Shown here one piece after another: positions 1 through 7,773 of a stretch of 64,000 nt of DNA. The DNA is from Xylanibacter rodentium (lineage in GTDB: Bacteria > Bacteroidota > Bacteroidia > Bacteroidales > Bacteroidaceae). Each line of letters starts with the position of its first letter. The stretch's first letter is position 1. Location of the stretch: NCBI RefSeq assembly GCF_013166575.1, contig NZ_JABKKE010000009.1:1-64000 (forward strand). The letters run 5' to 3'. A program made the translations under genes and the position numbers. The notes beneath the pieces are model-generated. The model did not search any database. It was not told the origin of the DNA and was given only the letters and a program-made list of their open reading frames with translations.

Positions 1-1
1 C

Positions 2-877
2 GCCAAGCAGGTGGAGGCTGGCATGAAAGCCAAAGGCACACTCTTGAAATACAAGACCGTTTACAAGCACCTGCAAGAGTTCCTCTCCATCCGCTACCGC
101 GTGAAGGACATCGCGCTGAAAGAGCTTACGCCCGCCTTCATCTCCGACTTCGAGATGTTCCTGCGCACGGACAAGCACTGCTGCACCAACACCGTGTGGC
201 TGTATGTCTGCCCTTTGCGGACGATGGTGTTCATCGCTATCAACAACGAGTGGCTCACACGCGACCCGTTCCGGGAGTACGAAATCAAGAAGGAGGAAAC
301 TGTGCGCAGTTTCCTGACGAAAGAGGAAATCCGGCTGCTGATGGAGGGCAGGCTGAAAAACGCCAAGCAGGAGCTTTACCGCAACCTCTACCTGTTCTGC
401 GCCTTCACGGGCTTGTCGTTCGCCGACATGCGCAACCTGACGGAAGAGAACATCCATACCTACTTCGACGAACACGAGTGGATAAACATCAACCGCCAGA
501 AGACGGGCGTGGTGTCCAATATCCGCCTGCTCGACATCGCAAAGCGCATCATCGACAAATACAGGGGGCTGTGCGGGAACGGCAGGATTTTCCCCGTTCC
601 CCACTACAACACGTGCCTTGCCGGAATCCGTTCCGTCGCCAAACGTTGCGGCATCACCAAGCATATCACGTGGCATCAGAGCCGTCACACGGCTGCCACG
701 ACGGTGTTCCTCTCCAACGGCGTACCCATCGAAACGGTAAGTTCCATGCTGGGACACAAGAGCATAAAGACGACGCAGATATACGCGAAAATCACCAAAG
801 AGAAGCTCAACCAAGACATGGAGAACCTTGCCGCAAGGTTGAACGGCATCGAGGAATTTGCATGTTGCACCATCTAA
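2..877 (+). CDS. Tyrosine recombinase/integrase of a CTnDOT-like element, 5' end outside window
   Basis: Site-specific recombinase that would integrate and excise the conjugative element. The reading frame is open from base 2, so the N-terminus lies outside the window; about 292 residues are visible against roughly 400 for the family. The SAM-like core-binding domain comes first, then the catalytic domain with arginine in FTGLSFADM context, the HQSRHTAAT box (H-x-x-R), LGH and the nucleophile tyrosine in TTQIYAKI. It is followed 13 bp later by a RhuM-like gene, the usual arrangement at the integrase end of these elements. The family call is firm; the exact element type is inferred. Confidence 0.93.
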   Translation, partial: AKQVEAGMKAKGTLLKYKTVYKHLQEFLSIRYRVKDIALKELTPAFISDFEMFLRTDKHCCTNTVWLYVCPLRTMVFIAINNEWLTRDPFREYEIKKEETVRSFLTKEEIRLLMEGRLKNAKQELYRNLYLFCAFTGLSFADMRNLTEENIHTYFDEHEWININRQKTGVVSNIRLLDIAKRIIDKYRGLCGNGRIFPVPHYNTCLAGIRSVAKRCGITKHITWHQSRHTAATTVFLSNGVPIETVSSMLGHKSIKTTQIYAKITKEKLNQDMENLAARLNGIEEFACCTI

Positions 878-890
878 AAACAGAGAAGCC

Positions 891-1253
891 ATGACACGAG
901 GAACCATCATCATAGAGGACAACACAGTTATCGTAACCGGTAACGGGGTATGGATGACCGCCACAGAAATCGCCGGGCTGTTCCACACGGGCGTCCCGGC
1001 AGTGAACGCCGCCATCAGAGCCGTCCGCAAGCCGGACGTGCTGAACGACTACGAGGTGTGCCGCTACATGCGGCTTGAAAACGGGCTGCACGCAGATGTT
1101 TACTCGCTTGAAATCATCATCCCCGTCGCCTTCCGGCTGAACACCTACCATGCACACGTGTTCCGCACGTGGCTGGTAGGCAAGGCACTCTCGAAGGAAA
1201 AGTGGCAGGCATACGTGATGTTCATACAGAACGGAAAAGCCGGGTATTGCTGA
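891..1253 (+). CDS. RhuM-like / hypothetical element protein
   Basis: 120-residue protein starting 13 bp after the integrase stop. The segment WMTATEIAGLF followed by a short helical stretch and FRLNTYHAHVFRTWL resembles the Virulence_RhuM fold (helix-turn-helix-like start, then R-x-N-x-x-x-A-x-x-F-R-x-W). RhuM-type proteins are common cargo of mobile elements; their biochemical role is poorly known. I chose ATG 891 rather than an upstream alternative that would overlap the integrase end. The family assignment rests on motif resemblance only. Confidence 0.6.
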   Translation: MTRGTIIIEDNTVIVTGNGVWMTATEIAGLFHTGVPAVNAAIRAVRKPDVLNDYEVCRYMRLENGLHADVYSLEIIIPVAFRLNTYHAHVFRTWLVGKALSKEKWQAYVMFIQNGKAGYC

Positions 1254-1257
1254 ACAC

Positions 1258-1317
1258 GCATGAAAAAAAGGAAACGGACAGCCCCGTGAAGGAGTTGCCC
1301 GTTTCCTTTTTTCATGC
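1258..1317. terminator. Bidirectional intrinsic terminator
   Basis: Long inverted repeat (left arm 1258-1277, right arm 1299-1317; core GGAAACGG / CCGTTTCC) flanked by A-runs and T-runs on both strands. It sits between the plus-strand RhuM-like gene and the minus-strand HTH gene, where both converging transcripts need to end. Confidence 0.8.
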
Positions 1318-1324
1318 AGCCGCC

Positions 1325-1633
1325 TTATTCCATCGGCTTGCGGTAGTTCGCCTCCAGCAGCTCACGCAACCCCGATTCGGGGTAAAGCACCTTTCCTCCC
1401 AAAAGGATAAAGGGCAACACCCTGTTGTTGCGGTACTCCTGCAAGGTGCGGCGGCTGACACGGAGCAGTTCCGCCACCTCCCTGTCCGTCAGGTAACGCT
1501 CCCCGTCCAACGGCGGGCGGTAACTTTCCAGAAAGGCGGAGAGCCATTTCGAGCCTTTGCGCATGTTCTGCACAAGGGTGGCAAGCGGCTCGTCCTCCAT
1601 CGTAAACACTTCATTGTTCTCGTTCATCATCAT
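1325..1633 (-). CDS. Helix-turn-helix excisionase-like protein
   Basis: 102-residue protein. The central YLTDREVAELLRVSRRTLQEYR is a MerR/excisionase-type helix-turn-helix, followed by a wing with LGGKVLYPES. Such small HTH proteins in CTnDOT-type elements act as recombination directionality factors or regulators of excision. The start was placed at the first of three successive ATG codons; the frame is open further upstream, but that part reads through the neighbouring tandem repeat and has no plausible start context. It is downstream of a second HTH gene on the same strand (35 bp gap), so they are probably co-transcribed. Confidence 0.75.
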   Translation of the reverse strand: MMMNENNEVFTMEDEPLATLVQNMRKGSKWLSAFLESYRPPLDGERYLTDREVAELLRVSRRTLQEYRNNRVLPFILLGGKVLYPESGLRELLEANYRKPME

Positions 1634-1667
1634 TTCGGATTCAGTGGGTTGTGAATAAAAAATCAAA

Positions 1668-2030
1668 TCATTTTCCGCCGGGATAGAGCGTGCCGACAAG
1701 CGGAATGAGCCTTTTGACCTCCTCCGGCTTGTAATAGAACCTGCGGTTAATCTGCGAGTAGCCGACAAGCGGAATGAGCCTTTTGACCTCCTCCGGCTTG
1801 TAATAGAACCTGCGGTTAATCTGCGAGTAGCCGATAAGCCGCCTGTCACGCAAGGTCTGCAACGTGCGCGGGCTGATCCTCAACTGCCCGCAGACCTCCT
1901 CGCCCGTGAGCCACCTTTCCATCCGCCCGCCGTCGCTCCTGCGCCTCAGGGCGGCAACCTTCTCCGCGAGGGCGTTGAAGGACGCCACCATCATCTCGAA
2001 GGTCTTTTTCTCGATAGATACTATTTCCAT
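1668..2030 (-). CDS. Helix-turn-helix protein with duplicated C-terminal segment
   Basis: 120-residue protein with an N-terminal coiled stretch (FNALAEKVAAL), then a helix-turn-helix (WLTGEEVCGQLRISPRTLQ) of the excisionase type. The wing segment GYSQINRRFYYKPEEVKRLI plus PLV is present twice in a row because 69 bp are tandemly duplicated in frame, lengthening the protein by 23 residues beyond related proteins nearby. A Bacteroidetes -7 element lies upstream (2056-2063). It probably regulates excision or transfer; whether the duplicated form is active cannot be told. Confidence 0.75.
   Translation of the reverse strand: MEIVSIEKKTFEMMVASFNALAEKVAALRRRSDGGRMERWLTGEEVCGQLRISPRTLQTLRDRRLIGYSQINRRFYYKPEEVKRLIPLVGYSQINRRFYYKPEEVKRLIPLVGTLYPGGK
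1692..1829. repeat. Tandem duplication, 2 x 69 bp
   Basis: Units 1692-1760 and 1761-1829 appear identical over 69 bp. The unit length is a multiple of three and keeps the minus-strand HTH gene open, adding 23 residues. The identity suggests a recent slippage event. Confidence 0.95.
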
Positions 2031-2055
2031 AAGCAAAACATTTCTGAGTTTGCCG

Positions 2056-2063
2056 CAAAGGTA
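2056..2063 (-). promoter_or_regulatory. Bacteroidetes -7 element (TACCTTTG, minus strand)
   Basis: Read on the minus strand, 2063 to 2056 gives TACCTTTG, an exact TAnnTTTG element 26 bp upstream of the HTH gene start at 2030. A clear TTTG -33 element was not found. Confidence 0.55.
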
Positions 2064-2238
2064 ACGAAGCCGCCTTGAACACGAGCCGTTTTCCGCTAAA
2101 AGGCAGCTTGTTGCGCCGTCTGTCCGGGTTACGGAGCCATTATCCGTAAAAATCTTACGTGAGCCACGTAGTGAGCTGTTAAAGCCCCTTTGGTTTATTG
2201 CCGAATTTTGCCGCATAAACCAAAAGAAATGACTGAAT

Positions 2239-2595
2239 ATGAAAGTGATAACGATGGAAAGTTCCGCCTTTACCGCATTGACGGAACAGATAGCCGAGAT
2301 AGCGGCACACGTGCGTGCCGTTTCCGGCGGTAGGAAGGAAGAAGCTCCCGACAGGCTGCTCACCACCCGCGAGGCGGCACACCTGCTGAACGTGAGTTGC
2401 CGCACCCTCCAGCGCATGCGCAGCGAACAGCGCATCGCCTATGTCGTGCTGCGCGGCAAGTGCCGCTACCGGCAGTCGGAGATAGACCGCCTACTCGAAG
2501 ACAGCACCGTCACGGGAGATGCCGCGACACCGGAACAGATGAAACGCAACCACACGCTGCGCACGGGCGGCAGCCCCAAAGGAAGGAGGACGTAG
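2239..2595 (+). CDS. Helix-turn-helix DNA-binding protein
   Basis: 118-residue protein with an N-terminal amphipathic helix (ALTEQIAEIAAHV), then LLTTREAAHLLNVSCRTLQRM, a helix-turn-helix of the same excisionase class as its neighbours, and a wing containing LRGKCRYRQSEID. The C-terminal 25 residues are basic and unstructured. It is divergent from the minus-strand HTH gene across a 208-bp spacer and leads a plus-strand series (HTH, HTH, DUF3945, topB). Likely a regulator of the excision operon, by analogy with Xis2/Exc-region genes of CTnDOT. Confidence 0.75.
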   Translation: MKVITMESSAFTALTEQIAEIAAHVRAVSGGRKEEAPDRLLTTREAAHLLNVSCRTLQRMRSEQRIAYVVLRGKCRYRQSEIDRLLEDSTVTGDAATPEQMKRNHTLRTGGSPKGRRT

Positions 2596-2598
2596 GAC

Positions 2599-2949
2599 AT
2601 GGAACTGCTTACCCGCAACAATTTCGAGAACTGGATGCAGAAGGTGATGGAACGGCTCGACCGTCTGGACGAAATGCTGCTCTCCATGCAGCCGTCCGGC
2701 AAAGCCCCGAACCCGATGGAAGGGATCAGGCTTTTCGACAACCAAGACCTGTGCATGCTGCTCCAGATCAGCAAGCGCACCCTGCAACGCTACCGCAGCA
2801 TCGGCGCATTGCCCTACAAGACGCTCGGCAAAAAGACCTATTACAGCGAGGCGGACGTGCTGACGTTCCTCTCCGAACATGTAAAGGACTTCCGCAAGGA
2901 AGATATAGCCTTCTACAAGGCTCGTATCCATAATTTCTTTCAAAAATAA
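2599..2949 (+). CDS. Helix-turn-helix DNA-binding protein
   Basis: 116-residue protein starting 3 bp after the preceding HTH gene stop, so probably translationally coupled. It has an N-terminal coiled region (VMERLDRLDEMLLSM), a helix-turn-helix LFDNQDLCMLLQISKRTLQ and a wing ending YYSEADV. This is the fourth HTH protein of the same architecture within 1.7 kb, implying family expansion inside the element. It probably acts with the others in control of excision genes. Confidence 0.75.
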   Translation: MELLTRNNFENWMQKVMERLDRLDEMLLSMQPSGKAPNPMEGIRLFDNQDLCMLLQISKRTLQRYRSIGALPYKTLGKKTYYSEADVLTFLSEHVKDFRKEDIAFYKARIHNFFQK

Positions 2950-2968
2950 CCATTAAAACATTTTTCAG

Positions 2969-4558
2969 ATGGCAAAGAAAAAAGACGAAAAGGACGTGCT
3001 GGTTGTCCGTGACGAGAAGACGGGCGAAATCAGCGTGGTAGCCGGGTTGAACGCCGACGGCTCCCCCAAGCGCATCCCCGCGAAAGCGGAGAACGCGCAG
3101 AGTTTCCTGCAATTCGACCGGCACGGCGACGTGCTGGACAACTTCTTCAAGAACTTCTTCCGGCAGTGCAAGGAACCCAGCCGTTTCGGTTTCTACCGTG
3201 TCGCGGCGGACCAAGCCGACAAGCTGCTGGAGGTTATCAAGGACTTGCTGAAAGACCCCGACGGCAACAAGGAGATGCTTGCGCCCCACAAGGTGGACAC
3301 CTCCGGCTACGAAAAGGAAGTACAGGAGGAGCAGTCCGCCGAAAAGCAGGAACAACCGGAACAGAAACAAGATGACGAACCTAAAAAACAGGAAGAAATG
3401 GAACAGAAAAACGAACAGAATCAGGAAAGCCCGCAACAGACGCAGGGCAACCGGGGCTACCAGCCCATCGACGAGAGCAAGATCAACTGGCAAGAGTTGG
3501 AGGAGAAATGGGGCGTGAAGCGCGACGACCTTGAAAAGTCGGGCGACCTTGACAGGATGCTCAACTACGGCAAGTCCGACTTGGTGAGGGTGTCGCCCAA
3601 TTTCGGCGGAGAGGCTTTCGAGCTGGACGCCCGCCTTTCCTTCAAGAAAGACGGCGAGGGCAACGTCAGCCTTGTTCCGCACTTCATCCGCAAGGAGCAG
3701 AAACTTGACGAGTACAAGGAACACAAGTTCTCCGACGACGACCGGAAGAACCTGCGCGAAACGGGCAACCTCGGCAGGGTCGTGGACCTCGTGGACAGGG
3801 AAACGGGCGAGATCATCCCCTCGTTCGTCAGCATCGACCGCAAGACGAATGAAATCACGGATGTCCCGGCAAACAAGGTGCGCATACCGGAGCGCATCGG
3901 CAAGACGGAAATCACCAAGCAGGAGCAGGACATGCTGCGTGCCGGGCTGCCTGTGCGCGACAAACTCATCGAGCGCAAGGACGGCAGGAAGTTCGTCACC
4001 ACCCTGCAAGTGAACGTGGAGCAGCGCGGCGTGGAGTTCGTGCCGGGAACCGGCAGGTCGCCACGTGCCGCACAAGCACAGGAAGCCAAGAACAACCCCG
4101 CACAGGGACAGGCGCAGGGTACGGAAAACACAGCCAACACGAACAAGGAGCAACGCCGCAACACGTGGACGAACGCCGACGGCAGCATCCGACCCATCAG
4201 CAAATGGAGCGGCGTGGACTTCACCGAGCAGCAGAAAGCCGACTACGTGGCTGGCAAAGCCGTGAAATTAGAGAACGTGACCGACAAGCAGGGCTTCCAC
4301 GCCACGATGTACATCAGGTTCAATCCGGAGAAGGGACGCCCGTACCGCTACGACACCAACCCCGACAACGCGCAGAAGGTCGCGCCTTCCAACGAGAGCC
4401 GCACGCAGGTAGCGGTGAACAGCGAGGGCAAGACCAACGAGGCTACCAAGAACCTGAAGGAGCCGTTGCGGAAGGGACAGACCGCCCCGAAGGACACCGC
4501 ACAGCAACAGCAGCAGGAGAAGCCGCAGAAGAAAACGGGCAAGGGCATGAAGATGTAA
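2969..4558 (+). CDS. DUF3945 domain protein of conjugative elements
   Basis: 529-residue, highly charged protein. The N-terminal part contains FDRHGDVLDNFFKNFFRQCK; the middle is a low-complexity Glu/Gln/Lys linker (residues about 110-165); then come two or more DUF3945-type repeats (the DLEKSGDLDRMLNYGKSDLV region, and WTNADGSIRPISKWSGVDFT near residue 390) and a Gln-rich basic tail. Genes of this type stand directly before topB in CTnDOT-like excision regions. The function is not established; roles in excision or DNA handling are inferred from context. Confidence 0.8.
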   Translation: MAKKKDEKDVLVVRDEKTGEISVVAGLNADGSPKRIPAKAENAQSFLQFDRHGDVLDNFFKNFFRQCKEPSRFGFYRVAADQADKLLEVIKDLLKDPDGNKEMLAPHKVDTSGYEKEVQEEQSAEKQEQPEQKQDDEPKKQEEMEQKNEQNQESPQQTQGNRGYQPIDESKINWQELEEKWGVKRDDLEKSGDLDRMLNYGKSDLVRVSPNFGGEAFELDARLSFKKDGEGNVSLVPHFIRKEQKLDEYKEHKFSDDDRKNLRETGNLGRVVDLVDRETGEIIPSFVSIDRKTNEITDVPANKVRIPERIGKTEITKQEQDMLRAGLPVRDKLIERKDGRKFVTTLQVNVEQRGVEFVPGTGRSPRAAQAQEAKNNPAQGQAQGTENTANTNKEQRRNTWTNADGSIRPISKWSGVDFTEQQKADYVAGKAVKLENVTDKQGFHATMYIRFNPEKGRPYRYDTNPDNAQKVAPSNESRTQVAVNSEGKTNEATKNLKEPLRKGQTAPKDTAQQQQQEKPQKKTGKGMKM

Positions 4559-4617
4559 TCCGGTGTCCGCCACTAAATCCGAAGTAACATTTGTAAAATT
4601 CAAAACAACAGAAGAAT

Positions 4618-5841
4618 ATGAAGACAATCATTGCAGAAAAGCCGTCTGTGGCACGTGAGATTGCCCGTATCGTGGGCGCGACAAAGAGAGAGGAAGGATA
4701 TTTCGAGGGAGGCGGCTACGCCGTGACATGGGCGTTCGGACACCTCGTGCAGCTTGCCATGCCCGACGGCTACGGCATACGCGGCTTCGTCCGTGACAAC
4801 CTGCCCGTCATCCCCGACACCTTCACGCTCGTCCCCCGCCAGACCAAGACGGAGAAGGGTTACAAGCCTGACAGCGGTGTGGCGGCGCAGATAAAGGTTA
4901 TCGCCACCCTGTTCAACAGGAGCGAACAGATCATCGTGGCGACCGATGCAGGGCGTGAGGGTGAGCTTATCTTCCGATACCTCTACCATTATATCGGATG
5001 CGTCACCCCGTTTGTGCGCCTTTGGATAAGCTCGCTTACCGACAAGGCTATCCGCGAGGGATTACGCAACCTCGAAGCGGGAGACAAATACGACAACCTC
5101 TACCTTGCCGCCAAAGCGCGGAGCGAATCAGACTGGCTCGTGGGCATCAACGGCACGCAGGCACTCTCCATCGCCGCCGGACACGGCACTTACTCCGTCG
5201 GGCGGGTGCAGACACCCACGTTGGCGATGGTGTGCGCACGCTATTGGGAGAACCGCCGCTTTACCTCCGAAGCCTTCTGGCAGCTCCATATCGCAACGGA
5301 CGGCTACGATGAAGGAACGGTGAAGTTTTCCTCTTCCGAAAAATGGAAAGAGAAAGAGCCTGCGACGGAACTGTATAATAAGGTGAAGTCGGCAGGCACA
5401 GCCACCGTCACGAAAGCCGAACGCAAGGAGAAGACGGAGGAAACACCGCTCCTGTACGACCTGACCACGCTCCAGAAGGAAGCCAACGCCAAGCACGGCT
5501 TCACGGCGGAACAGACGCTTGAAATCGCGCAGAAGCTCTACGAGAAGAAGCTCATCACCTATCCGCGAACCGGAAGCCGCTACATACCCGAAGACGTGTT
5601 CGCCGAAATCCCCAAGCTGCTCGCCTTCATCGGGGCTTTGCCCGAATGGAAAGGCAAGGTGCAGCCGAAATGCGTCCCGACACGCAGAAGCGTGGACGGC
5701 GGCAAGGTGACGGACCACCACGCCCTGCTCGTCACGGGCGAGAAGCCGCTGTTCCTCTCCAAAGAGGACAGCACCGTCTATCAGATGGTTGCCGGACGCA
5801 TGATCGAGGCTTTTATGGGCAGGAAAACGAAACGAGCATAA
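4618..5841 (+). pseudogene. topB: DNA topoisomerase III, C-terminally truncated by the prophage
   Basis: Type IA topoisomerase; the Toprim domain is at the N-terminus (IIAEKPSVAREIA; later DAGREGELIF) and the active-site tyrosine occurs in LITYPRTGSRYIP around residue 318. Family members are close to 700 residues, whereas this frame ends at 407. Genuine topB sequence stops at GRMIEAF (near 5812-5815); the last residues, MGRKTKRA, come from the prophage left end. The catalytic centre remains but the C-terminal strand-passage and zinc modules are missing, so a functional product is unlikely. Confidence 0.9.
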
Positions 5842-5931
5842 TGTGTGAGTGTGGGAAATGACGGGATGGCCTTTATTTATAGGAAGTTACAGAGGTTTGG
5901 AGGGTTGGACGCTGGAAAAACGAAACGTGCA
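5823..5931. promoter_or_regulatory. Left-end transposase binding sites L1 and L2
   Basis: L1 is GAAAACGAAACGAGCA at 5823-5838. A second copy with one extra A and A-to-T at one position lies at 5915-5931. The same motif occurs twice, inverted, at the right end. Multiple MuA sites near each end are expected for a Mu-type transpososome. Confidence 0.8.
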
Positions 5932-5946
5932 AAAAGTTGAATTTGC

Positions 5947-6028
5947 TTTAATTCTGGTTTAATTTTGGAGGCGCACCCGTTAAATGGGGCTTTAACGCAG
6001 GTTTAATTCTGGTTTAATTTGGTTTAAT
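5947..6028. repeat. Direct repeats TTTAATTCTGGTTTAATTT
   Basis: Two near-identical copies at 5947-5968 and 6002-6022 plus a trailing GGTTTAAT half-unit ending at 6028. They lie 130-210 bp from the phage end and may be protein-binding sites. Confidence 0.7.
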
Positions 6029-6477
6029 CGACAGCTGGAAATGGTGGGGTTTGAGCTTTGAGCTGGACGCACCAGACGCTGGAGCTGCTGACGGCATGGA
6101 GCCGCTGGGCATGACCGCTAAAAACGGCACGCCTGGCGGCTTTTCTTTTGCCTGACGTGGGAACGGACGGAAACGGCGCGAAACGCGGCGACAGCGGGGG
6201 TTATGGGGCTTTCTGCGGTGTGTCTGGGCGTGTGGTGGGATACCATTTGCGTGTGGCCACGAAAAAGCCCCCATTTCGGAGGTTCCAGGGCATCGGACAG
6301 GGGCGCAGCTGGGTGGCATGGTGGCCGCTCATGGGCGACGAGGCAGGCGGCTGGAGGGGTGTTTACACGACCGTTAAATGACCCGTTAAATGGGCAGGGC
6401 TGGAGGCCGAAAAAATGCTGCCCAAAAGTGCCTTTTTCGTTCCATTTTCGAGGTCGCAAAAAGGGCTAAAAATGGGG

Positions 6478-6513
6478 TTGGGGGGACAGTTGGGGGGACA
6501 AATGGGTGGACAA
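6478..6513. repeat. Three tandem 12-bp units, TTGGGGGGACAG type
   Basis: Units 6478-6489, 6490-6501 and 6502-6513 read TTGGGGGGACAG, TTGGGGGGACAA and ATGGGTGGACAA. They are G-rich, iteron-like, and spaced slightly more than one helical turn apart. Confidence 0.8.
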
Positions 6514-6755
6514 TTCGTGCAAGCATAGACCCCTTTAAGGGAAAAAATCAAGGCAAAAACCGCGAAAATCTGGCAGAACCCCCCCCTTTAATTCCATTTA
6601 ACGCATAGGAAAAACACCCCTAACAAATAGGGTATTTTGCACTGAAAATAAGCAAGTTAAACGCATTTAACGGCGATTTAACGTGCAGAAAAAAGCGTTT
6701 TAGTGCCTTTTACGTTATTTCAGGGGGTCGCGGGGTGCCCATAGTGACCACCCCA

Positions 6756-7190
6756 TTACCCTGCATTTGCAGTAGTTTCGGTGTTCGCAGCATCGGCACT
6801 TTTTTGTAGTCTATCCTTTAGCTGCACTATCTGCTCACGCAGACGGCCTATTTCTTCGGCCTGCTGTATTATTTTTGCATCTTTACGCTGAATATATGGC
6901 TCGTACTGCTTAAAAAAATCAACTAAATGCGACTGGTCAGTTAGAGGTTGTGGCGTTTCCTCTGGCTGGTTAGGCAGTGTATGATACCCCAACCCTGTGA
7001 GCAACCACATGGCATTAACCTCGTAAGATATTACGATTTTCTCCAAAATATCAGCTTTTGGCATTACGCCCTTTAGATAGCTGCGTATATTTGCCTCGGA
7101 AACACCTAATTTATCGGCAAATACGGTGTTTTTTCCGCCTGCTTTCTCATTGATTAGCAGCCTTATTCTGTCGTTTATTGTTGTACTCAT
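6756..7190 (-). CDS. Phage repressor, CI/HTH type
   Basis: 144-residue protein. The N-terminal helix-turn-helix is typical of phage repressors (NTVFADKLGVSEANIRSYLKG), followed by PKADILEKIVISYEVNAMWLLTG, the bacteriophage CI N-terminal pattern seen in many Bacteroidales repressors. Residues about 95-135 form a coiled coil (EEIGRLREQIVQLKDRL), likely for oligomerisation; there is no S24 peptidase domain. ATG 7190 is chosen because it starts the conserved domain and faces the divergent operator region. It presumably represses the early transposition operon. Confidence 0.85.
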   Translation of the reverse strand: MSTTINDRIRLLINEKAGGKNTVFADKLGVSEANIRSYLKGVMPKADILEKIVISYEVNAMWLLTGLGYHTLPNQPEETPQPLTDQSHLVDFFKQYEPYIQRKDAKIIQQAEEIGRLREQIVQLKDRLQKSADAANTETTANAG

Positions 7191-7212
7191 TGCATTATTT
7201 TTTGAGTTAAAC

Positions 7213-7284
7213 CGTAATTTATTACGATTTTGTTTGGTCATGTCGCAAGAAATTGCGAACTTTGCAGCGTTGTAACATATTACA
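7213..7284. promoter_or_regulatory. Operator region with three inverted repeats
   Basis: In the 181-bp gap between the repressor and the first early gene lie three palindromes: CGTAATTTATTACG (7213-7226), TCGCAAGAAATTGCGA (7243-7258) and TGTAACATATTACA (7271-7284). Their spacing of about 28-30 bp (roughly three helical turns) suits cooperative repressor binding. The middle one overlaps the proposed early promoter. Confidence 0.7.
7233..7264 (+). promoter_or_regulatory. Probable early promoter
   Basis: TTTG at 7233-7236, a 20-bp spacer, and GAACTTTG at 7257-7264, close to the Bacteroidetes TAnnTTTG element. The middle operator palindrome lies between the two boxes, as expected for a repressible early promoter. 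Confidence 0.5.
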
Positions 7285-7371
7285 GCGCGGACAAAATTAC
7301 AAAATTTTGCCCACATACGAAAAAGGAAAACCCTAAAAGTAAGTATTGTAAACCCATAAAGAATAAAGGAC

Positions 7372-7758
7372 ATGACAGCAAGAAAACAAATCGAGGTAAG
7401 CAAGCAGACCCGTGAAATGCTTGTAAAATCTTTCGAGACTACGAGTGTGAGCGTATGGCGCGCATTATCATTCAGGGACAACAGCCCCAAGAGCCAGCGC
7501 ATACGCAGAGCAGCAGAGCAGAACGGCGGCGTGCTGCTTATGCTGACCCCCGCCATGGAGACCATACACGACGCGGACAACTTCATGCGGCAGTATCTGC
7601 CTGGCGGTGTACTCATTGAGTGCAACAAGAATAACAGCCATGTTGACCTGCTTAAAAATGGCAAAGTCGTAAAGAGCTGGGACAATGTCCTGCTTAAAAA
7701 TCTGGAGGAAATACAGCAGGAAGCTGTAAAGCTCTGCGGCACTCATGTGATACTGTAA
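7372..7758 (+). CDS. Early phage protein of unknown function
   Basis: 128-residue protein, first gene of the early operon, 15 bp before the MuA gene. The N-terminal half (KQIEVSKQTREMLVKSFETTSVSVWRALSF, quoted here only for its helical, basic character at residues 4-33) could bind DNA; the rest is mixed alpha/beta. Position corresponds to ner in Mu, but I see no sequence evidence for a Ner fold. Probably regulatory. Confidence 0.7.
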   Translation: MTARKQIEVSKQTREMLVKSFETTSVSVWRALSFRDNSPKSQRIRRAAEQNGGVLLMLTPAMETIHDADNFMRQYLPGGVLIECNKNNSHVDLLKNGKVVKSWDNVLLKNLEEIQQEAVKLCGTHVIL

Positions 7759-7773
7759 CGAGAGGAGGGCACT

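Larger units (their letters stand above)
5842..6755. other. Non-coding left-end region of the prophage
   Basis: About 900 bp without a convincing gene. Short open frames are present on both strands but show no domain, conserved leader or good start. The stretch holds L2, two direct repeats of TTTAATTCTGGTTTAATTT (5947-5968 and 6002-6022, with a further half copy to 6028), several TTAAAT/TTTAAC motifs, and three 12-bp tandem units at 6478-6513. It probably carries transposition or regulatory sites rather than proteins. Confidence 0.6.

Noticed and set aside
6478..6513. Possible CRISPR array
   Set aside because: Units of 12 bp with no spacers; simple tandem repeat.
5842..6755. Open frames of 60-110 codons on both strands in the phage left end
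   Set aside because: Low-complexity, mutually overlapping translations (Pro/Cys-, Arg- or Gly/Trp-rich) without leaders; typical of high-GC non-coding DNA.
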